The notes beneath the pieces were generated by a model, which had not been told where the DNA came from, made no database searches, and saw only the letters and a program-made list of their open reading frames with translations. From Bog-950 sp964493695 (GTDB taxonomy: Bacteria > Bacteroidota > Bacteroidia > Chitinophagales > LD1): DNA of 27,662 bases. This document shows, in pieces, positions 9,015 to 13,508 of this stretch. Each line of letters begins with the position of its first letter. Position 1 is the first letter of the stretch. The stretch lies in NCBI GenBank assembly GCA_964493695.1, contig CAZBPG010000045.1:1-27662 (forward strand), in the 5' to 3' direction. Position numbers and translations under genes: made by a program.

Positions 9015-9030
9015 GCGGGCTTCAGCCCGC
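9015..9030. repeat. short palindrome GCGGGC-ttca-GCCCGC
   Basis: Six-bp GC arms around a 4-nt loop, in the noncoding gap between the 177-aa gene and the FN3 gene. It is the kind of dispersed short palindrome found between genes elsewhere in this window. Confidence 0.6.
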
Positions 9031-9100
9031 ATAAAACAACTATTTTCCGCTTATCTTTTGCTTTGCAGTTGGTTTAAACTAACTGTAAATGCAGGATAAA

Positions 9101-9155
9101 AGGAAGTTTTCTGTTTAAGGCGACTAAAGTCGCCAACAACCGGCAACTTGGGTTA
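9101..9155 (+). repeat. dispersed 55-bp repeat, copy 1
   Basis: This 55-bp stretch recurs inverted at 27608-27662 with 53 of 55 positions identical by eye. Its core is the palindrome GGCGAC-taaa-GTCGCC (9119-9134). It ends 2 bp before the stop of the minus-strand FN3 gene. Confidence 0.85.
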
Positions 9156-9156
9156 A

Positions 9157-9792
9157 CTACAGCACAATTACACTTACCGGCTGGGTCCAGTTGCCGGTGC
9201 CATCTACGGTAATGGCACGCACGCGAAAAGTAACGCGGTTGCCGGGGGTAAGCCCGCTTACGGTGGTGTTTGCTTTTAGGGTAAGGGGCAGGTCGGCCCA
9301 GGTGGTGCCGTTATCGTTGCTTTGCTGCCAGTTATAGCTGGCGCGCGAGGCCGCTGCTTTAGCTATTAACTTAATAGTGCCCGATACTTTGGTGTTTTTG
9401 GCTTCGAGCGGTGGCTTTACACGCACTCCGTTTATTTTTAAATCGAAACCCGAAGTAGTAATAATAGTGGTAGCCGACTGCTCATCGGCCGACTCATCGG
9501 CCAGTTCCTGCACATAGCCCTGAAGCGTATGCACATCGTCCAGCACCTGGTCGTATTTTTCATCTCTCGATGCCACGCTGCCGGGGGCGCGGGTAAGCAC
9601 CTTTTCTTCGGCTTCTACCAGCTCTTCTACATGCGTTTCGATGGTGCCCATAGGGGGATTAGGCGTTGCAAACATAGTGGGGTTAAGCTCAATATTTTGC
9701 TTAATACCCAGCACTTTAAACAAAAAATCTCCGAGTTTGCGCAGCTTTTTAATATTGAAAACTACTAATGGTCTTTTTCCTGATTTTGCCAT
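9157..9792 (-). CDS. FN3-like domain protein with conserved helical N-terminal region
   Basis: The protein is 211 aa with no signal peptide. After a basic start (residues 1-30) comes a segment resembling the N-terminal part of a family of small FN3 proteins of unknown role: MFATPNPPMGTIETHVEELVEAEE, then about 60 residues of probable helix, then GFDLK. Residues from about 128 to 211 look like a fibronectin type III fold (YNWQQSNDNGTTW, LTPGNRVTFRVRAI, NWTQPVSVIVL). It is the last gene of a minus-strand cluster behind a LuxR-type HTH gene and a 14-residue-repeat ORF. A 14-bp palindrome lies 31 bp before its start. It contains no ACCGGT hexamer. The function is unknown. Confidence 0.75.
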   Translation of the reverse strand: MAKSGKRPLVVFNIKKLRKLGDFLFKVLGIKQNIELNPTMFATPNPPMGTIETHVEELVEAEEKVLTRAPGSVASRDEKYDQVLDDVHTLQGYVQELADESADEQSATTIITTSGFDLKINGVRVKPPLEAKNTKVSGTIKLIAKAAASRASYNWQQSNDNGTTWADLPLTLKANTTVSGLTPGNRVTFRVRAITVDGTGNWTQPVSVIVL

Positions 9793-9822
9793 AAATAATT
9801 GATTTAATGGTTAATAAATGTT

Positions 9823-9836
9823 TTTAGTTAACTAAA
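9823..9836. promoter_or_regulatory. perfect 14-bp palindrome TTTAGTTAACTAAA, possible operator
   Basis: A perfect dyad lies in the 48-bp gap between the repeat ORF and the FN3 gene. Its position upstream of the FN3 start and near a small HTH gene makes an operator plausible. There is no direct evidence for binding. Confidence 0.3.
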
Positions 9837-9840
9837 CAGT

Positions 9841-10185
9841 TTAAGTATTAAATACCATTTTGACGGAGGCCTTGTCCTCCGTTACGGTGCCCCTTGGCTC
9901 AGTGGCTGAGGCCTTGTCCTCCGTCACGGTGCCCTTTGGCTCAGCGACTGAGGCCTTGTCCTCCGTCACGCTGCCTCTTGGCTCAGTGACGGAGGCCTTG
10001 TCCTCCGTCACGCTGCCCCTTGGCTCAGTGGCTGAGGCCTTGTCCTCCGTCACGCTGCCCCTTGGCTCAGCCACAATGGTTGTTTCTAAGAACGATGGTG
10101 CAAATGTGTGGTTAAAAGAGGGGAATAAAAATGGTGGATTCACCACGTTTTGGCGGGTTAGAGCTTTATCTCGCCCCTTCGGCAT
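9841..10185 (-). CDS. 14-residue tandem-repeat protein (putative)
   Basis: This 114-aa frame is dominated by five copies of a 14-residue unit, EPRG(S/T)VTEDKAS(A/V)(T/A/K), encoded by a 42-bp tandem repeat at 9866-10075. The unit is charged, hydrophilic and likely disordered. Upstream are about 38 residues without recognised features (start MPKGRDKALTRQ). The start overlaps the end of the HTH gene by 28 bp in another frame, which would fit translational coupling. Most differences between units are synonymous or conservative on this strand. However, the 42-bp unit also leaves the opposite strand open, so openness alone is not proof of coding. It may instead be a noncoding minisatellite. Confidence 0.4.
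   Translation of the reverse strand: MPKGRDKALTRQNVVNPPFLFPSFNHTFAPSFLETTIVAEPRGSVTEDKASATEPRGSVTEDKASVTEPRGSVTEDKASVAEPKGTVTEDKASATEPRGTVTEDKASVKMVFNT
9866..10075. repeat. 42-bp x 5 tandem repeat (minisatellite)
   Basis: Five units begin at 9866, 9908, 9950, 9992 and 10034, each starting GAGGCCTTGTCCTCCGT and ending near TTGGCTCAG. The units differ at a handful of positions. Units preceded by GAC can fold: before unit 4, GTGACGGAGG and CCTCCGTCAC form a 10-bp stem with a CCTTGT loop. There are no spacers, so it is not a CRISPR array. Confidence 0.95.
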
Positions 10186-10370
10186 GCTTCGGCAACTATA
10201 CCACCCGGATGTTTCTTGCCCAGCACATCGCGTATACGCTCCACCCTGCGCTCTACCGTACGGTAGGGTAAACCGGTTTTACCTACAATGGCGGGTAAGT
10301 CGTAGTCATCGGCAAAAAACTGCACTATTTCCAGTTGCTTGGGGCTTATTTTTTTGTGCAGAGGCTTCAT
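10158..10370 (-). CDS. small LuxR/GerE-type HTH protein
   Basis: The protein is 70 aa from the ATG at 10370. Almost its entire length resembles the four-helix LuxR/GerE DNA-binding domain: SPKQLEIVQFFADDYDLPAIVGKTGLPYRTVERRVERIRDVLGKK (named by its ends, SPKQLEI...LGKK), with the TVERRVERI recognition helix and a short C-terminal tail (AEACRRGEIKL). No receiver or ligand domain is attached, so it is a stand-alone DNA-binding module. An upstream ATG at 10400 is possible, but an exact -7 box at 10398-10405 overlaps it, which favours 10370. It is the first gene of a cluster leading into the repeat ORF and the FN3-like gene, and may regulate them. Confidence 0.7.
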   Translation of the reverse strand: MKPLHKKISPKQLEIVQFFADDYDLPAIVGKTGLPYRTVERRVERIRDVLGKKHPGGIVAEACRRGEIKL

Positions 10371-10397
10371 GGGGTAACAGAAGTGGTGAACGCCTGC

Positions 10398-10405
10398 CAA
10401 AAATA
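10398..10405 (-). promoter_or_regulatory. -7 box TATTTTTG of the HTH gene
   Basis: On the minus strand this is an exact TAnnTTTG match. The implied transcription start is about 20 nt before the ATG at 10370 and excludes the longer start at 10400. No well-placed -33 TTG is visible. Confidence 0.45.
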
Positions 10406-10876
10406 CATAACAGTGGGCATATTTCCATGCGGGGGCTTTTGCCTGTGCTTAAAAAAAAGTACACACTCCCCTGTTTACATGTCGGTTTTGCCACGCAAAC
10501 CCTCTAACTCCCTAAAGGGAGAACCGCCACGCAAAAACAACACCGGCTGTTACTGCTATGCCTTACCCCTTTAGGGGCAGGGGTCTGCGCGGCTGTTCAA
10601 ATTATTAATTCTCCATTCTTAATTTTTAATTTACTTTACGCGCACAACTTACCACCCTGCCACGCAACAGGCTACGCTTGCCCCTCCTTAAAAGGAGGGG
10701 AACTTAAAGGCAGAAAGGCAAAACCTTCCCCCTCCTGTTTCAGGAGGGGTGTCTCGGCTTAGCCGAGACGGGGAGAGGCAGCAACCGATGGTGTATGAGT
10801 TAGGGTTTTTGAAGGGGTAATGTATAGATGCCGGAGGCATCGCAGGTTTATAGCAAAAGATAAAAGACAAAACAAT
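10406..10876. other. gene-free stretch filled with short palindromic repeats
   Basis: I see no convincing gene in this stretch. It holds CTCCCT-aa-AGGGAG (10508-10521), CCCC-ttta-GGGG (10566-10577), a degenerate heptamer run ATTCTCC/ATTCTTA/ATTTTTA (10608-10628), the first copy of a CCCCTCCT repeat (10651-10716), GTCTCGGC-tta-GCCGAGAC (10751-10769) and GATGCC-gga-GGCATC (10827-10841). Confidence 0.7.
10651..10716 (+). repeat. CCCCTCCT palindromic repeat, copy 1
   Basis: A 66-bp unit opens with ACCACCCTGCCACGCAACAG and centres on the hairpin CCCCTCCT-taaa-AGGAGGGG (10681-10700). Related copies lie at 11134-11200 and 12249-12299, all in the same orientation. A shorter CCCCTCC-tgtttca-GGAGGGG relative lies at about 10730-10748. 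Confidence 0.8.
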
Positions 10877-11116
10877 ATGCTAACAGAGGAAGAAGAAACA
10901 CAATTAGCCAACACCATGCTTTTAATTGATGTAATAGAACAGGGTATTAAAACCGCTAAAGAAACAACCGAGTTAAGAGCATCGCTGCACGAGTTAAAAG
11001 GCTTTGTAGATAGTATATGGAAGACCTTGACTGAGGAAGAAAAAAATCAGGCACTCGACCGCTACAAAAAAGAAAGAAACAGCGGAGACCTTGAAACATT
11101 ACCACCAATTCTTTAA
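10877..11116 (+). CDS. small acidic hypothetical protein, 79 aa
   Basis: The protein is 79 aa from the ATG at 10877 (MLTEEEETQLANTM). The frame is open 57 bp further upstream, but that part encodes a repeat-derived stretch (MYRCRRHRRF) over the palindrome at 10827-10841 and is unlikely to be native. The sequence is predicted helical and charged throughout (LLIDVIEQGIKTAKETTELRASLHELKGF in the middle, KNQALDRYKKER near the end), with no membrane segment. I do not recognise the family. It is isolated among repeats, with no operon partner, so either a small orphan gene or a remnant of a mobile cassette. Confidence 0.5.
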   Translation: MLTEEEETQLANTMLLIDVIEQGIKTAKETTELRASLHELKGFVDSIWKTLTEEEKNQALDRYKKERNSGDLETLPPIL

Positions 11117-11133
11117 ATGAAACAGGCGACACA

Positions 11134-11200
11134 ACCACCCCGCTACGCAATAATCCACGCTTGCCCCTCCTTAAACAGGAGGGGAATTTAAATGCAGAAA
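11134..11200 (+). repeat. CCCCTCCT palindromic repeat, copy 2
   Basis: Aligns with copy 1 over its whole length, including the ACCACCCCGC opening, the CCCCTCCT/AGGAGGGG hairpin and the GCAGAAA end. It ends about 20 bp before the MITE-like element. Confidence 0.8.
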
Positions 11201-11222
11201 TACCACCGGTTCCCGAAACGGT

Positions 11223-11457
11223 CATGTGCGTTAAGTTAAGAGATCGAATTCATTGGTATTTCTCCCTTTGGGAGAACATATTGGTAGAAATAAAGCCAAC
11301 CCCTCTTCTCTGACCACGTAGTGGTCAAACCCCGGTCCGACCACTACGTGGTCGTTGTTATGGTTGCTTTATATTTCTACCAATATCTGAATCCTGCGGA
11401 TTCAAAGCCGGATAGGGGTTTCAATGGATAAAGTATGGGCTTAACTTAACGCACATG
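11223..11457. mobile_element. 235-bp MITE-like nested-palindrome element, copy A
   Basis: The ends are a perfect 18-bp terminal inverted repeat, CATGTGCGTTAAGTTAAG (11223-11240) and its complement (11440-11457). Exactly abutting them is a 10-bp direct repeat, CCGAAACGGT, at 11213-11222 and 11458-11467, as expected of a target-site duplication. Inside are, in order: TCTCCC-ttt-GGGAGA (11261-11275); ATATTGGTAGAAATA (11278-11292); GACCAC-gta-GTGGTC (11312-11326); GACCAC-tac-GTGGTC (11339-11353); the complement of the 15-mer (11372-11386); and GAATCC-tgc-GGATTC (11389-11403). There is no ORF of note, so movement would need a transposase supplied in trans. With the flanking repeats it accounts for the gene-free stretch 11117-11536. 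Confidence 0.85.
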
Positions 11458-11536
11458 CCGAAACGGTGAACCTGTGGGGACACGGTTGCCGGTGATAACG
11501 CCACAACGACAAAATCCCGCGCTTCTGTTTCCCTTA

Positions 11537-12109
11537 TTACCCCGGCTTAAAGGCGGTAATAGTTGTTTTTATTTGATTCAGATTGCTGAAAAAATAAGCA
11601 CTGTCAGCCGATGAACTTCCCTGATGCGGAAAAGAAAAGTCCATGTGCATATACAACGCACCCGGTGTAAATCCTGAGGTGGTTTCAAACGTATAGCTCG
11701 CACCGGTTCTGTAAGTAGTAGTGTTTGAAAAGCGCTCGAACACAAGGTCGGTGCGGTTGGGGTTACCGGTTTCCTGCACATAAGCGGTTAATACAGCAAG
11801 CGAATCGTGTTGTTTCAGCCACACCTCAAATTCAACAAGCGGATAACTAAGGTTACAGATATTGGTATAACGTAACTCGGTATAATAATGAGAATGGATT
11901 GTGCTGTTGCCTTCGACATAGCCAACAAGTTTGGTAGTGTAATCTGTTACGGGTCCGTTAAAAAGAGCAATTTCGTCATGTTTGGTAAAATACAAGGTTT
12001 TAAAAGCCTGCTCACCACTGCACGTTGGTTCTTTATCCGGTATTTTTTCACAAGCCTGAAACAGCGCAATCAAAAGAAATAACTTGAAAAACAGGGGTAA
12101 AATTTTCAT
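11537..12109 (-). CDS. putative lipoprotein, 190 aa
   Basis: The protein is 190 aa from the ATG at 12109 (MKILPLFFKLFLLIALFQAC). An upstream ATG adds MHSHSYA before a classic signal sequence, so 12109 is preferred. The hydrophobic core ends in a lipobox-like FQA-C followed by EK, so a lipid-anchored envelope protein is likely. The remainder has alternating beta-type sequence with TELRYTNICNLSYPLVEFEVWL and ends ITAFKPG. I do not recognise a domain. It lies between the MITE-like element and a repeat cluster, with no operon partner. The function is unknown. Confidence 0.7.
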   Translation of the reverse strand: MKILPLFFKLFLLIALFQACEKIPDKEPTCSGEQAFKTLYFTKHDEIALFNGPVTDYTTKLVGYVEGNSTIHSHYYTELRYTNICNLSYPLVEFEVWLKQHDSLAVLTAYVQETGNPNRTDLVFERFSNTTTYRTGASYTFETTSGFTPGALYMHMDFSFPHQGSSSADSAYFFSNLNQIKTTITAFKPG

Positions 12110-12248
12110 AGCGTAAGAATGGGAGTGCATACAAATCTACTTTTTATTTGCAATCACTGCCGGTTGAGCAGCATATTTATATCCGGACAGGTCCTCCCGA
12201 ACCAAGGCATCAGCAAAGCGGGGAACCTGTGGCAGAAATACCAGTACA

Positions 12249-12299
12249 ACCACCCCGCAACCCAACAGGCAACGCTTGCCCCTTCTGTTTCAGGAGGGG
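12249..12299 (+). repeat. CCCCTCCT palindromic repeat, copy 3
   Basis: Shares the opening ACCACCCCGC...CAACAGGC.ACGCTTGCCCC with copies 1 and 2, then diverges in the loop (CTGTTTCAG) before GAGGGG. Confidence 0.75.
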
Positions 12300-12351
12300 T
12301 GCCCGAAGGGCGGGGTGGTAATTTAGCCCGAACCGGGTGGTGACGGTTCAC

Positions 12352-12386
12352 ATTCTTCATTCTCCATTCTCCATTCTTCATTCTCC
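12352..12386 (+). repeat. heptamer tandem array (ATTCTYC x 5)
   Basis: Five 7-bp units run ATTCTTC, ATTCTCC, ATTCTCC, ATTCTTC, ATTCTCC. A degenerate relative (ATTCTCC, ATTCTTA, ATTTTTA) lies at 10608-10628. Confidence 0.9.
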
Positions 12387-12461
12387 ATGCTTAATTTGCG
12401 AAAACACCACCGCAAAGTGTATACCGCTGCTACACTTCCGCTTTAATCCGTGAACAAATAA

Positions 12462-13349
12462 ATGCGCAGGCGCTTACCAAGTGCCGGGTACTCGTTTATT
12501 TTTGTCCCGTTCAAAAACAAAGCTTTGTTCAAAAAGTATTTCAATAAAACGCTTGGCTACAATCTTCTGGCAGCCCTCGGCATCCTGGTGGTGCTGCTGT
12601 TATTCATGCAGTCGGGCTTAAACTCCTATACGCGCCACGGGCAGAGCATAGCGGTTCCCGACCTTCGCGGTAAACCGTTTGAAGAAGTAAAGAAATTGCT
12701 GAGTAGCAAAGAACTGGAATGGATGGTGATGGATTCGGTGTACGATATGAGCAAGCCGCCTATGAGTATTATTGACCAGAACCCCAAGCCCAACGCGAAG
12801 GTAAAGGAAGGAAGGACTATCTACATTACCCTGAATGCCACACAGGCACCCACTACCGAAATACCCGACCTGATAGGGCGCAGCTCACTCAAGTACGCCA
12901 AAATGCAATTAGAAAGCTACGGGCTTAAAGTAGGAGAGTTGATTTACAAACCCGACCCGCATTTGAACTCGGTAATAGGCATGATGGTAGGCGGAAGAAA
13001 CGTAACCCCAAAGATGCGCGTGGCGCAGGGAACGGTAATTGATATTGTGCTGGGCGATGGCTTGGGCAACAGCCGCATTTCGGTGCCTTACCTGATTGGT
13101 CTGCGCTTGGACGAAGCCATTTTTAAGATGCGCGGTTATTCGCTTAACACCGGTGCCGTAATAGTGGACGAAGGCGTGATAGATACCACCGGTGCCGTTG
13201 TTTACAAGCAGATACCGGAATATGGCGAGGGGCATAGTATGCGCATTGGCGAGCCTATTGATTTGTTTGTAGCCCCGGAACTTCCCGAAGGCATTACCGT
13301 GAACCCCGATTTGTATGACAAAATGGATTCGGTTACCACACCGGAGTAA
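12462..13349 (+). CDS. PASTA-domain membrane protein
   Basis: The protein is 295 aa as written from the ATG. It has one transmembrane helix (about 32-51, LLAALGILVVLLLFMQ) and three PASTA repeats outside the membrane, at about 62-125, 132-200 and 206-272, each with a VPDL/IPDLIG/VPYLIG start. PASTA domains bind peptidoglycan or muropeptides; here there is no kinase or transpeptidase domain, so it may be a wall-sensing or scaffold protein. The first 20 or so residues may not be native: an exact -7 box lies inside them (12497-12504), and a TTG at 12525 (LFKKYFNKT) would be a start compatible with it. PASTA genes often neighbour ddl in Bacteroidota; here a 4.2-kb repeat-rich stretch lies between. 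Confidence 0.85.
   Translation: MRRRLPSAGYSFIFVPFKNKALFKKYFNKTLGYNLLAALGILVVLLLFMQSGLNSYTRHGQSIAVPDLRGKPFEEVKKLLSSKELEWMVMDSVYDMSKPPMSIIDQNPKPNAKVKEGRTIYITLNATQAPTTEIPDLIGRSSLKYAKMQLESYGLKVGELIYKPDPHLNSVIGMMVGGRNVTPKMRVAQGTVIDIVLGDGLGNSRISVPYLIGLRLDEAIFKMRGYSLNTGAVIVDEGVIDTTGAVVYKQIPEYGEGHSMRIGEPIDLFVAPELPEGITVNPDLYDKMDSVTTPE
12497..12504 (+). promoter_or_regulatory. -7 box TATTTTTG inside the annotated 5' end of the PASTA gene
   Basis: An exact TAnnTTTG match whose predicted start (near 12511) falls after the ATG at 12462. If real, translation must begin downstream, for example at the TTG at 12525. No convincing -33 element is seen. Confidence 0.3.
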
Positions 13350-13378
13350 ACAACTGATGTTACAGGAGAAATGTCCCC

Positions 13379-13425
13379 CTGAGCGGAGTCGAAGGGTGAA
13401 ATAGAAATGCTTCGACTCCGCTCAG
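13379..13425. repeat. inverted repeat of the CTTCGACTCCGCTCAG family
   Basis: CTGAGCGGAGTCGAA (13379-13393) and TTCGACTCCGCTCAG (13411-13425) form a 15-bp stem with a 17-nt loop, 30 bp after the PASTA stop. A single related copy (CCCTTCGACTACGCTCAGGG) lies at 26996-27015 after ndk. It may act as a terminator but lacks a T-tract. Confidence 0.8.
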
Positions 13426-13508
13426 CATGACATAGCTTTGTAAATACCATTTAAACAGTCCAATAAATTTGTTTTGTTTACGTTTATCTGAATCTTTTGA
13501 AACCTGAC

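Larger units (their letters stand above)
12110..12461. other. gene-free stretch with repeats before the PASTA gene
   Basis: I see no gene. It holds the third CCCCTCCT repeat (12249-12299) followed by GCCCGAAGGGC (12301-12311), and the heptamer array at 12352-12386. The first roughly 130 bp after the lipoprotein start show nothing recognisable. Confidence 0.6.

Noticed and set aside
9866..10075. CRISPR array
   Set aside because: Units are contiguous 42-bp repeats with no unique spacers and no cas genes nearby.
9860..10507. 215-aa plus-strand frame over the 42-bp repeat
   Set aside because: It consists of the complement of the repeat followed by low-plausibility sequence opposite the HTH gene; openness follows from a 42-bp unit without stops.
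13202..13450. 82-aa minus-strand frame after the PASTA gene
   Set aside because: It is the translation of the CTTCGACTCCGCTCAG repeat plus the complement of PASTA coding sequence.
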